DNA of 64,000 nt from Planctomycetaceae bacterium (GCA_041398825.1 JAWKTX010000001.1:868001-932000); one strand, 5' to 3'. Positions 32,481 through 42,650 are shown, counted from the first letter of the stretch. Numbers and translations are program-made. The notes: generated by a model not told the origin, from the sequence alone.

Positions 32481-32715
32481 TGAAAACTGTTTCCGTTGAA
32501 GCGAAGGGCGGAGCAGATGCAAGTCCTGAGATTATCTGTCGATGTCGCCCCGAATGCCCGGGCGATTTCCATACCTGATGCGGTTTTTCCCGGCATTATT
32601 TCAAACCATGCACGATCCCTTTACGCTCCTTATGCGCTGGTGGGCGGTACTTTCCACTCCCCGTCGCGCGAGAATTGAGGACCGGCAACTTCTGAACAGT
32701 GCTGATTAGCTTGAC

Positions 32716-35700
32716 ATGGGCCTGACGGATAATGAACATTGGGTCTGCGGTGCATTTCATGATCTTCCAGATTACAGAGTAACTGTGATCTCAATCTTCG
32801 CCCAGTCATTTGCGATCTTTTGCAGCAATTATCTATTTCCTCACCTCCCTCTCTGGTTGACTGTCACTGCACCGTCACTTTGCGGCTCTGGAACCGGGCT
32901 TTCCTTTTTTGAAGTTGTACGTTCACCGATTGTAACGGCATCCTGACAGCGAACGATGTGGCCGCCGGTCGGGATGGGCTGCTTGCCGTGACGTCGAGAA
33001 GGCCTGCTCATACGATGGCGAACACTGGCAGCTGATTAACCCAACCGAGCAGCTGGCGGTTTGGTCAGTGCAATTCACGCCGAACGGGTTGATCCTTGCC
33101 GGAATGACCAACGATTTTTCCGGCTACGTGCGAATCGATCCTTGCAGCGGAGTACCAGTTCGATCCGTTCGCAGCGCATTGCCGTAATAGATTCAGGTAC
33201 CCACGGTGAACATATTCCAATTCTGGTCTCGATCGGTATGCTCTGGCATTCTGCTTTTCAAGAGTGGTGTCCGTATTTTGCCCGCCTGGAGATTTCAGAA
33301 AACGGACGCTCAGACAGCATCTTGTCGCGGCACCGGCAGAGGTGCGTCTTACGAAATCGTTGATGGCAGGGTGGCCACTGCGCAAACCGATCTTGGTCTT
33401 GCAAGTGTCACAGTCGATGGGTCAGAATCCTTGCGGCAACGGTGATCCACTACGAACTCTTTCATCGGGCTCACACGGAATTGGGCAGGGAGACGTCTTA
33501 GTGATGTGGAGCAGGCTTTGCGATGCCATAACGAATCGATTTATATTCTAGGATACGCCGGCCAGCCATCGCTGCAGTCACACAGTGAGTCAAGGAGGTC
33601 ATCATTTCCAGGACCGATTTGCGCGTCCACAACTGAGAATGGCGTGTTCTTCAATGCCGATGCGCGAAATCAAAGAACTACATCGGTTGCGATTAATTGA
33701 AGTGTTGTTCCGCAAAGACCGCGGGTGTCGACAAGGGCAACGTGATGTGATTCCAATGCGTCAGCTGAGGCCGCTAGCTCAATCGATCTTCAAGGCCAAA
33801 CTTCAGCATTTGCTGCGTCGGACCATCGGGTCGAATGGATCGAGCATCGGGATCAGCTACTGTTTTCATTGGACGAAATTAGAGAGTTCAACAATCTCCG
33901 GTAAACAATCCGGTGCCCTGACTGACCAGGGATCTTTCACCACTCTCTGGATGCTGTCTGCCACCGAGGGCGAGCTCCTGTTTAAGTCCTCACGAATGGT
34001 CAGGGATGAGTGAGCTGACATTTCAGATCGATGTCAGACGTGTCTTACAAATGGCGTCTATCTTCCCGGAAGCATAAGCTCACTGTTAGCGCACGGATTC
34101 AAGTTCATCTTCCAGAAGACTGACGGACAATTGAGCACAGGCAACCTGCCGGAGCAAAGGGACGTTGCGCGTGGACACGAATCACCAGATTCCAGATGAA
34201 TCGGAATTTGGTTTCAGACGGATATATCAACGATTGCTTCGAATCGTCGGGTTTACCGCGTCCAATCTGTCCAGACATCCGGTCTTCACCAGCACGGAAG
34301 ATTGCCCCCGCAGAGCAGCGGCGGTGAATGTATCGACGGTTAATCAAAACCTTCAGTATCTTACCCAGCAATCTATTCAACACGAAGCAGCTCAATGGTG
34401 TTCTGGAAAGATCGCCTTCTCTTCGCGTCCAACGCCAGGTTGTGGGCCCAGTCCCATCAGGAAGATGTATTCACTCGTTTCGTGCCAATATCGGATGAAC
34501 TGAAATTCCTTGAACGCCAGGATTGTTTCGACACTGACAGTCGACCCGCGGCTCAATCTCTGGCTGGCGACGAATGAATCAGAACTAATGCGTATTCAGG
34601 GCAAATGGTGAGGCCGGTTGACCAGTGGGATTGTCTGCCGGGAGATGTTGTTGCAGCCATCATTTCGTCTCAGCGGCCAGCGACACGATTTCCGGTGTTG
34701 ACTATGCGGCAATTGGGTCGATTCGCCTGAATTTCCCCGAATGATGGGCACACCCGGCGTCCGAATTCACGCGACCTGAACGACGAAACAGAAAACGAGA
34801 AAATCCGCTCAGCCGCGCGACAATTCCATCAGGATGTTGTTTGACGGAAGCGAAGTGCCCTTTGGGGGAGAATCCGTACGTTTTCCAGTATGCGTCCTTA
34901 TCTCGAAATCTGTTTGCGACAAATTCAATGTCAGTACCGACTGAAACTAGCGACGAATGGTGGAATGGTAAAATCAGCCGGAACAGCAATACCGAAAGTA
35001 CGCGCTTGCCGACGGGGGGGGCTATACGTTTGAAGCCCGAGCCAGAAGTCGTGCGTTAAACTTGGGCTGTCTCCAAAGAATCCATTTCTCTGTCGCTCCT
35101 CCGTGGTATGCATCCCAGCCGTGCGTGAGTTATATGGTATTGGTCTGGCCTTCGTTACCGGGGGTTGGTGCAATGGGGACGACACAATTCGACGTCAGGT
35201 CAACGCCCTTCAACACGTCGTTCAGAACAAACGTCAGATCTCAAACAGTCACAGGAAAGATACCAATGGCTGGTCGAAGGACTCAATGAGCTTTACTCTT
35301 CACCAGTCCTGAATGGCGGCAAACGGATTACTTTTGTAAGCCCGTCCGGTTCAACAGGTTCTTGGATATAAGCCGGAGGACATGATTCACAAGAGGTGGA
35401 ATGATTTTCTATTGCGCCAGGAAATCTTCCGTCGTGCCCGAACCGACGACTGAAAATGGGCGAACAATTCCCAGGTTGCAGTGGGCGTGTCCGAGTTCGT
35501 CGCATGCGGATGGCACTCTCGGGCACCTCAATTTCGCTTTGTTTCAGTCCGCAATCGTCGAGGCATCGGAGAGGCAGTTGACTGTATCGCGAGGAGAGTA
35601 TCACGAACCTCGAAAGATACAGGAATGGCTTGAGGTGCGTGTCTCGGAACGCCGTGTGGCCGAGCGAACGGGCAACTTCGCTTACTGAATGCCCAACTGC

Positions 35701-36837
35701 AAAGTGAAATCGTAGAACGTCGACAGGCGGAAATGCCTGAAAGAGAGTGAGTTGCGATGTAGCTCCATCGTCCAGGACCAATCGGAGATGATTGTTCGAT
35801 TCCGTCAGGGCAAAATTACATTCGCGAACAAGGCATATTTGGTACCAAGCGATTGCGACAGCAGATGAATTGATTGAACCAGCCGTATTTTTCGCATCAC
35901 AAGATGATCAGGAGGACGTTGTCGCATCGTTGAAAAACTTTCCAGGCCAGGATGTGCAGTCTGAGCGCATTTCCAAAAGCTCGAGCGTGATCCGACCCAG
36001 CTCAAGCTCAGATTACTGGAAGCATGGGGCCGGGCGCGTGCCGCCGACTCCGATGGACGAATCGGATTTCAGGCGGTTGGACGCGACATCCTTTAGCTAC
36101 ATGAAGCCCCAACGAAAACTGCATGAAAAAGAACAACAGCTGGCCCATCTCGCTCGTGTGTCGACGCTTGGCGAAATGGTTCTGGGCATCGCACGAGATC
36201 AATCAACCGCTGGCGACGATTGAACTTCTCGTCATACGCCATGATGATGATGGACCAGAATGGATGGACCAGATTCAAGTTGAGAAAAGCTGGATCTGAG
36301 TTGAACGTAATTTCCAGGCAGACGGAACGAATTAATGCCATCGTCCAAGAGGCTCAAACGTTCAGAGTCTGCGATCAAGGGCGAACCGTTCCTGATCGTC
36401 GATGCCATCAACGAAGCCGTGATGGTGACGGAAATACGTACAAGAGACGCTATCCCGACCAGCTGGATATCGACTGCCCGGCTGACCTTCCGATGGTTTT
36501 CGCGGACCGGGTTCAGATTGAGCAGGTTCTGGTCAATCTGATTCACTAACGCCGACGCAGTCGAACGTCATCCGCAGGCAGACGCGAACGCTGCGGATCG
36601 GCAGCCGGTTGACTGACGGTTTTGTTACCGTCACCGTCATGATTCGGGCCAGGAATTCCGGAAGTGGCGAGCAATATCTTCCGAATCGTTTGTTACATCG
36701 AAAATTGAAGGGATGGGAGTGGGACTTGCCATCTGGCAGATCTATCATAGATGCCAATGGTGGTCGTATCCGCCGTTGTCCCCGAGAATGGTACCGGTTG
36801 TTTTGAATTTACAATCCCAACAAGCAAGCGGGAATGA
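32716..36837 (+). CDS. Hybrid-length sensor histidine kinase (propeller, Y_Y_Y, PAS, HisKA, HATPase), frame broken
   Basis: Joined frames give one very long sensor (about 1370 codons). The first 2.2 kb contain pieces like DGEHWQLINPTEQLAVWSVQ and TPNGLILAG, similar to two-component-regulator propeller blades. A Y_Y_Y-type domain follows (LADGGYTFEARARS, ESISLS-PPWY), then a hydrophobic stretch near 35.15 kb, a coiled linker and a PAS domain (SEMIVRF, ITFAN, GFQAVGRDI). The kinase core shows LARVSTLGEMV-GIA followed by HEINQPLATI (H-box), QIEQVLVNLIHNAADA (N-box), DSGSGI and GMGVGLAISRSIIDANGGR (G-boxes). The stop at 36835-36837 overlaps the regulator's ATG. Start and early domains are the least certain part. 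Confidence 0.65.
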
Positions 36838-37467
36838 ATGGCGAACCTGTGATCTATATCGTCGACGATGATGTCGATTCCACGCCGAGAATCGCCATGG
36901 CGGCCTGGTATCGCAGATGGCGATGCACTGAGGCTACGATCGGCCGAAGAGTTTCTGAAACACTACAATGGTCTGAGCCAGCCTGTCTGCCGGACCATCA
37001 AGATGCTGTGCAAGGATGACGGGGGTTGACCTGCAAACGCTTCGTTCAAAAGGCGTCACTAACACGTCATCGACATGACGCTTATACGCCAGCTCAGCTG
37101 ACGGTTCAGGCGCCATTCGTGTTTGCGATCTCTGCTGGAGAAACCTTTTCAAACACGTCACTCGGGAGGCCATCAACAAGCCAACTTCCAGAGGAGGGAC
37201 AAGGAGTTCCTGGCTTAATGAAGCGAGTTCACTTTTGCGGGATTCGCAGGAACGACTGGCCTCCTTGACTCGATAGTGAAGCAGGAAGTGCTTCGGCTGA
37301 TTGTCAATGGCGAAACCAACAAGGCCGTTGCGTTCGAAATGGGGTCATTAACATTTGCTCGAAAGCCGCTGCAGCAGCATCTTCGAAAAAATGGGTGTCG
37401 CTGATCTTTCCGAACTCGTGCAGCTGGTGATGGCAGCAAGCTGATTACCGCCACTTCGTCGTCGTAA
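36834..37467 (+). CDS. FixJ-type response regulator, frame broken
   Basis: Begins with MNGEPVIYIVDDDV, the acidic pocket of a receiver, at an ATGA overlap with the kinase stop. The overlap shows translational coupling and makes the two a cognate pair. Further pieces are GCLV-DIKM, LRSKGVTNPVI, LTVQALRSGA, LLEKPFQNT and the HTH part RLIVNGETNKAVAFEMG followed by KKMGV, matching LuxR-type output domains of FixJ/TodT-like regulators. The stop TAA at 37465-37467 follows TATSSS. Targets cannot be read; the RidA gene 46 bases downstream may be in the same unit. Confidence 0.75.
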
Positions 37468-37513
37468 TTTCCTTTGCCCTCGCAGCCCCAAAAAAAATAA
37501 ATTGAGACGACTC

Positions 37514-38759
37514 ATGAATCAGACATGTGGCACCGGCATTCGTCTACTGGTCTTTCCTCGACATCCACTGTCATTCAGCTCAATCGGCTGTGGCTTTCGG
37601 GAACCAAATCAAGCGTCTGGAAGCCGCATCGACGCGGCCATTGCGTGGCATGCGTCATGGATGATGTGCCCCTTGTTCATACCAGCTTAATCCTGCCGAC
37701 ACTGACGGCAGCTGACATGCCCACAGGCAACAGGTCTCCTCGACGCTCAGAAACCTGGCAGATCGTCTGGCATCAGCAGGCACTTCGGCAGAGCATGTCG
37801 TGCGGGTTAATGTCTCCATCCGAAGTCAGGAACTCGCCTCAGAAGTTCTTGCCGAGCTGGACAGGCAATGGCCAATGCCACGGATGCTCCGCCCCTGTAT
37901 CTCCCCCGTGATTTCGCGTACGCGGACCCGGACAGCGCTGCTGGGTATAGACGTGATCGCAGTCCAACCATCTCGGGCCGAAAAACTTCACCTCCGAAAC
38001 CAACTCACAATTAAAGGTACAGCGAAACCAGGATTGGTCGGTGCTGCCGGAAGGCAGCTCGACTGTATGTATCGGGGCAGGCAGAAAGTTCTGCTCGCTT
38101 GCGCAGGCAACGCTGAGCACCCTTGAGGATTAGAGAGAACACTGGACTCACTGGGACGTTCAAGCGAGGACATTGTTCAGTTGAAAGCCTTCAATCACTG
38201 CCGATGGCTGATGTCGGCGTCATACAGTCCAAAAGTTTCGGGAGTTCTTTGTTGGCACGCATCCTCCGCGCGCAGTTGAATGGAAATCAGGGCAGAGAAG
38301 ACAACGCCCATTGAGATCGAGCTGGTGGCGGGGCGGCCCGGCAAATCCGAACGCCCCGATCGTCGAACACCTCTGGGTTCCGTGGCTGACGAAGTCACCC
38401 GTTTATTGCAAGTGGCGAGGATCAATCGCGGTCGCACCGTTTACACCGGAGGTATTCAGGGTGAACGATTGCAGGCCGCTTCAGTCTCTGATCCTGCTGA
38501 ACTTGCTGAATACGAAGTAAATTCCATCTTCCAGCAGCTGAAAAAGATCATGGAGTCAGCCGACAGCAACATGAACCATCTGGTGAAGGCGACTTACTTC
38601 GTTTCGACGGAATCCGCCAGCCAGAAGCTCAATGAACTGAGGCCCCGGATTTATGATCCCCTTCATCCTCCGGCCGCCTCAAAAGCCATGGTGTTGGGAA
38701 TGCCAGTTCAACAAAGTGGACTTTCGATCGATATGATTGCGGCCCCGGCTTCGAATTGA
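37514..38759 (+). CDS. Protein with two or three RidA (YjgF) domains; front part frame broken
   Basis: RidA proteins hydrolyse reactive enamine/imine intermediates such as 2-aminoacrylate. The last domain is clean: VARINRGRTVYTGGIQGE, NSIFQQLKKIMESADSNM, HLVKATYFVSTES and the end GLSIDMIAAPASN. Two more RidA-like blocks precede it. One has LRNLADRLASAGTSAEHVVR with VNVSIRSQE near 37.75 kb. The other has RLYVSGQAE, LEDLERTLDSLG and DNAPIEIELVAGRPGK near 38.05-38.33 kb. A linker PIVEHLWVPWLTKSPVY joins blocks two and three, as in larger planctomycete RidA proteins. The last frame changes are near 38345 and 38410, where the open sequence resumes. The start is uncertain. Confidence 0.65.
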
Positions 38760-38762
38760 TGC

Positions 38763-38866
38763 GTCGCTTCCGGAAAGACAGCCCTCCCTCCGAAATTGTC
38801 CGGCAGAATTTGCCGCGTACCTGGAAGCGACCGGCAACCATTGATGGGTCTGCCGCGGCAGATTTT
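38763..38866 (+). terminator. Nested inverted repeats and palindrome behind the RidA gene
   Basis: GTCGCTTCC at 38763-38771 pairs with GGAAGCGAC at 38823-38831, enclosing a small hairpin CGGCA-gaattt-like-TGCCG at 38801-38815. A 14-base palindrome TCTGCCGCGGCAGA at 38849-38862 followed by TTTT comes next. Position directly after the stop suggests termination on the + strand. The remainder to 39072 shows nothing else. Confidence 0.5.
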
Positions 38867-39072
38867 GCCCGGCCGTAACGCTTTGCCCAACAGATCGTCT
38901 TTCTCTGATCGTTACAACCCGGCAAATCCCAACTTCTTCGCACGGATGGTCGATCCATATTTCTCATAGGCGTCTACGCGCGCTTCAGGGCCAGGGTGAC
39001 CAGACCGGGTTCGTACCGAACTTTGTTCTGCGCGACCCTAAACGGATTGGGCTGATGTACCGAGGTAAAACA

Positions 39073-40269
39073 ATGCTGATTCGAATTCTGCTCGCAAGCG
39101 TCATCCTGATGCCCGCCGCAACTGCTGGTGGAGGCTTGTTCGGAGCGGGGCGACTGAGTTCAGCAGCCGTGCCGGGTTGCGTTGATGGTTGCGGAGAAAG
39201 CTTCGGTGATTATTCTGGCATGATGCCTCCATCAGACATCTGTGGTATTGAACCAATCTGTGCCGCCCCGGTTTGCGAAGCACCAGTCTGTGCAGCCCCA
39301 ATTTACTCGATGCCTGAAGTCGCATGCTCGACACCGGACGTATGTGGAGACATGTCCATCATTGGACAGTACCCGGATTATCCAGTGGGCGATTTCTGCG
39401 GTGACGGTTGCGGTGAGTATTGTGGCGAAGGTTGCAATGGATTCGGGGCATCGTGCGATGAACGGCTCCTGGGGCTTTTCCGACGCAGCGACGACTGCTT
39501 CCGGCACTTCATCAGCCCGATGACCAACCCCGTTTTCTTCGAAGATCCTCGAACGCTCACAGAAGCGAGATTCATTTACATCAATAACCAGATCCCGGGT
39601 GGCATCAATGGTGGAACGATGCAATGGTTTGGCCTGCAACTTCGCGCAGCTGTCAGCGAAAACGTATCGATTATCGTGAACAAAACCGGCTACACGACAT
39701 CCGGTAACGCGCTGGCTGATGATGGATGGTCAAATATCTCTGCGGGATTCAAATACAACCTGTATCGGGACGTTGCCGGACAATCTCTGGTCAGCCTCGG
39801 AGCCACCCTGGACATGCCGTCCGGGTCTTCTGATGCACGTACAACTCGAGGGAATGGCGAATTCAATTTGTTCATGACGAGCGGACGAGAGATTGCGAAA
39901 GACTGGCACTACCTGATGGCTGGCGGATGGCGTCTTCCTGTAGACCAGAATTCTGACAGCACCTCAATTTACTGGTCAAACCACATCGACAAACGGCTTG
40001 GCAATTCCGGATTCTATCTGCTTGGCGAATGCAACTGGTATCACTGGACGAACGACGGCACAGTCTCAGCGGGTGGTTTTGAGGGACTGGACCTCATCAA
40101 CCGAGGGGCCATTGGCGTCAATGCAAATGACGTCGTCACGACAGCACTGGGCATCAAATTCAAACCATCCGCTCACACCGAGATCGGGTTTGCCTGGGAA
40201 AAACCGGTGACGGGACGCAAAGACATTATCGACGATCGATTCACCATGGACCTCATCCTTCGCTATTGA
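39073..40269 (+). CDS. Cysteine-rich secreted protein with outer-membrane barrel-like C-terminus
   Basis: About 398 residues. A signal peptide (MLIRILLASVILMPAATA) is followed by a Cys-rich region of about 110 residues with repeated ICAAPVCEAPVCAAP and CGDGCGEYCGEGCNGFG units. The C-terminal 250 residues alternate polar and aromatic residues and end in FTMDLILRY with a terminal aromatic, as in outer-membrane barrels of the porin or MetA-degradation type. Patches such as MQWFGLQLRAAVSENVSIIV and DGWSNISAGFKYNLYR look like barrel strands. The start at 39073 has GAGGT eight bases upstream and gives a clean signal peptide; an in-frame ATG 18 bases earlier is less likely. The Cys region may crosslink or bind metal at the cell surface. 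It stands convergent to the sulfatase, with 38 bases between. Confidence 0.8.
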   Translation: MLIRILLASVILMPAATAGGGLFGAGRLSSAAVPGCVDGCGESFGDYSGMMPPSDICGIEPICAAPVCEAPVCAAPIYSMPEVACSTPDVCGDMSIIGQYPDYPVGDFCGDGCGEYCGEGCNGFGASCDERLLGLFRRSDDCFRHFISPMTNPVFFEDPRTLTEARFIYINNQIPGGINGGTMQWFGLQLRAAVSENVSIIVNKTGYTTSGNALADDGWSNISAGFKYNLYRDVAGQSLVSLGATLDMPSGSSDARTTRGNGEFNLFMTSGREIAKDWHYLMAGGWRLPVDQNSDSTSIYWSNHIDKRLGNSGFYLLGECNWYHWTNDGTVSAGGFEGLDLINRGAIGVNANDVVTTALGIKFKPSAHTEIGFAWEKPVTGRKDIIDDRFTMDLILRY

Positions 40270-40307
40270 TATCTGTTCACAGATGCACAGCGAATGCGAG
40301 GCCCATC

Positions 40308-41753
40308 TCAACGAGCCTGAATGTCACCGGGAGCCTTTGTCCATGGAGCCCTGGCATTTCGTGTGATCTCGTCATCCAGTTCCTGCATTCGGACCTGCAA
40401 TTTCGTAACGATTTCCGGACGCATTGCCGCAAGGTTCTGCTTTTCGCCCAGATCCTGATCGAGATCAAACAGCAGCAGTTGGCTTTCTCCGATTACTCCC
40501 GACTTCCCTTTCTGATTGCGTGAAGCGGGTGGAGCTTTTACGAGCAACTTCCAGTTATCCTGACGCAGACCTTCCAGCACGCCTTGCGACGTATAGTAGA
40601 TGAATTCGGATCGCGGCGACTTCGCAGCCGTTCCCATCCAAAGCGCAGAGACATCCAGTCCGTCAATTTCCCTGTCCGAGGGCAGTGGAGTGTTCGTAAT
40701 GGCTGCAATTGTTGGCAGGACGTCGATGGTACCAGTCAACTCATGGCAAACCGTTCCAGCGGGAATACCCGGCCCCCGGATCAGGCAGGGTACTCGCTGA
40801 CCACCTTCGAACGTCGTTCCTTTGCCGTCTCTCAATGGACCAGCAGAACCGCCATGATGCTTGAATTGCAGCCATGGACCATTGTCCGTCGTGTAGATCA
40901 CAAAGGTATTGTCGGATAGTTTGTGTTCGTCAAGGTGGTCCAGCAGGCGACCAACTTCCGCGTCGATGTGTTCCACTGTATTGATGTAGGCATTTCGTGG
41001 ATCGGCATCACGGACATCATCCGGAACATAAAGCGGGATGTGCGGCATCGAATGTGGGAGATAGACAAAGAATGGCTCGTCCCTGTGCTCTGAGATGAAT
41101 TCGATGGCCTTCTGCGTGTACCGCCTCGTCACCGTTCTTTGATCCACGGGGAGCTCGATAATCTCCTCATTCTCATACAGGGGGGTGTTCCACTTGGTCA
41201 GCGAAGAATCAGGATCGTTCCAAAGCAAATCCATACCATCAGGCCCGCCTTTGGGTTTGCCTTTGTTATCCGGATGATTCATGTCATTGGAATAAGGAAT
41301 GCCAAAATACTGGTCGAAGCCATTCGACGTGGGTAGTACCTCTGGATGATGTCCAAGATGCCACTTTCCAAAACATGCCGTTGCGTATCCCTGTTGCTTC
41401 AAGTGATCCGCGATCGTGTGTTCTGAAGGATTCAGCCCTTTGTTCGATGTTGGAAACAGGACGTGTTGATGCATTCCTACACGTTTTGGGTAGCAGGCCG
41501 TGAGTAACGCTGCACGAGATGGCGTGCACACAGGCGAGGCGACCATGAAGCTCGTGAATTTACGCCCTTCGCGGGCAAGTCGATCAATGTGCGGTGTGCG
41601 GATTGTTGTTGATCCGAAGCAACTCAAATCACCGTAGCCTTGATCATCGATGAAGATGATGACGACATTCGGCTTATCTGCGAATGTGGAATTGCATGAT
41701 ATTCCAGCCAGCCATATTGCGACGACGCCGAAACCGAACAGTAGTCTTTTCAC
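40308..41753 (-). CDS. Secreted arylsulfatase-family enzyme
   Basis: A type I sulfatase of 481 residues with a signal peptide (MKRLLFGFGVVAIWLAGISC...FA). The start codon is GTG. The active-site signature SPVCTPSRAALLTACYP contains C-x-P-S-R, whose Cys becomes formylglycine. Metal ligands are seen in IIFIDDQGYGDLSCFG near the N-terminus and in YTTDNGPW further on. GKWHLGHHPEV carries the conserved Lys-Trp-His. Likely it removes sulfate from marine-type polysaccharides in the periplasm or outside. A possible Lys/Cys at residue 20 (GISC) could act as a lipobox, so it may be a lipoprotein. The maturation enzyme is not in the window. Confidence 0.93.
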   Translation of the reverse strand: MKRLLFGFGVVAIWLAGISCNSTFADKPNVVIIFIDDQGYGDLSCFGSTTIRTPHIDRLAREGRKFTSFMVASPVCTPSRAALLTACYPKRVGMHQHVLFPTSNKGLNPSEHTIADHLKQQGYATACFGKWHLGHHPEVLPTSNGFDQYFGIPYSNDMNHPDNKGKPKGGPDGMDLLWNDPDSSLTKWNTPLYENEEIIELPVDQRTVTRRYTQKAIEFISEHRDEPFFVYLPHSMPHIPLYVPDDVRDADPRNAYINTVEHIDAEVGRLLDHLDEHKLSDNTFVIYTTDNGPWLQFKHHGGSAGPLRDGKGTTFEGGQRVPCLIRGPGIPAGTVCHELTGTIDVLPTIAAITNTPLPSDREIDGLDVSALWMGTAAKSPRSEFIYYTSQGVLEGLRQDNWKLLVKAPPASRNQKGKSGVIGESQLLLFDLDQDLGEKQNLAAMRPEIVTKLQVRMQELDDEITRNARAPWTKAPGDIQAR

Positions 41754-42019
41754 AATTTCAAACCTGTCTAATGGAATGGCACCTGAATTCGTGACCGGGC
41801 CGACGCATCCCGTGGGGGATTTCGGCTCTTCGTGAGATGAAGTGCGCGGTGAAGAGTATTGCCGGGGGGTGCGTCTACGAAAGGTGGTTGACGCAACCTG
41901 ATGAGCAGTATCTAACCTAACAGCCTGTAAGAAAACGGGACTGGCTCAAGCGGGAGACTTTAGAATGCGACAGTTTCCAGTCGTCCTGCGTGACCGTCCC
42001 GGTTTTCAACGGACAGCTA
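41754..42019. repeat. Intergenic inverted repeat (possible dispersed repeat)
   Basis: GAAAACGGGAC at 41931-41941 and GTCCCGGTTTTC at 41996-42007 are inverted copies, differing by one inserted base and 54 bases apart. The enclosed sequence ends in cgtcctgcgtgacc. Short copies of this kind of motif recur between genes in planctomycetes, so this may be one member of an intergenic repeat family. The rest of the gap in front of the sulfatase start holds no gene I can support. Confidence 0.4.
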
Positions 42020-42193
42020 ATGCTGTTTCACCAGAAGATCCGAGATGGCTACCGGAGCGGAATTGTACAAGGCGAGTGGAGTGAATGGCTAATGAGCCGT
42101 TGGCCTGCTCGCGAAAAGAAGGTGTTTTTCATGTGTGACGGGCGGGGAAAAGAGGACTGCGTTTCCTGGGATGAGTTGGTTTCGAAACAATGA
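42020..42193 (+). CDS. Small hypothetical protein (about 57 aa)
   Basis: A short open frame beginning MLFHQKIRDGYRSGIVQGEW and ending VSWDELVSKQ. It carries basic and aromatic residues in a natural-looking balance but no motif I know. A GTG 30 bases upstream is an alternative start inside the inverted repeat. No clear ribosome binding site. It may be a chance frame. Confidence 0.25.
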   Translation: MLFHQKIRDGYRSGIVQGEWSEWLMSRWPAREKKVFFMCDGRGKEDCVSWDELVSKQ

Positions 42194-42650
42194 CCCATTC
42201 CCACGAAAGGTTCGACAGCCATGCAGAACAGTGGTCAGGATTCCGTCTCTCAAACAGCTTGCTGCGTCAGCCATCTGAACGTTGCTTTGGGCGGCCGAGA
42301 AAAGAATCCTCTAGCGAGTACCCTGGGCCATTCCAGGTACCATTCCACTTGCACTCTGAAGTAGGATGTTTGTGATCGCGATTTGCTCTGGACAGCAATC
42401 TAACATGCTGTCGATCCACTGACGCAATTTATCCGGCTCGTTAGAAGCGTGGCAATGTTTTGTTTACCAACATGTAGACGTACCGTTTTCCATCAAAGAA
42501 CTCCCCGACGATTCTGCATATTCGTCTTCCCAGGCGGCTTTCAATCGCGCAACAACGAGGCCATACGCCGTACCTCCAACGTCTTCCGACTTCCCAAAGG
42601 GCCTTCTCATGCTTCTTACAAAAATCCCCGGGAGCGATGCTGCAATACAG
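42194..42650 (-). pseudogene. Intergenic stretch with a possible minus-strand gene remnant
   Basis: Most of this stretch is featureless. Between about 42450 and 42610 the minus strand can be read as GTAYGLVVARLKAAWEDEYA in one frame and EFFDGKRYVYMLVNKTLPRF in the next. Together they look like part of a real protein cut by a single frame change, with no start or further extension. This lies outside the error-rich block, so a true decayed gene is possible. Weak evidence. Confidence 0.2.

Larger units (their letters stand above)
8535..38412. other. Block of pervasive small frame changes (probable uncorrected sequence)
   Basis: Throughout this interval every recognisable gene switches reading frame repeatedly, while family motifs remain readable by moving between frames. 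Genes to the left of 8535 and to the right of 38412 are open without exception. The left limit lies in the GspH-like gene and the right limit in the RidA gene. Several changes sit at or near homopolymers (for example the seven-G run ending near 10915 and the eight-G run near 35020). Length, sharp limits and indifference to gene function point to one unpolished long read. Starts and stops within it are estimates. Confidence 0.85.

Noticed and set aside
8535..38412. Programmed frameshifting, stop-codon reassignment or a genomic island of pseudogenes
   Set aside because: Frame changes occur every 50-200 bases in re-read stretches, without common slippery sites, in all gene families, and end abruptly inside genes. 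An artefact explains all of it.
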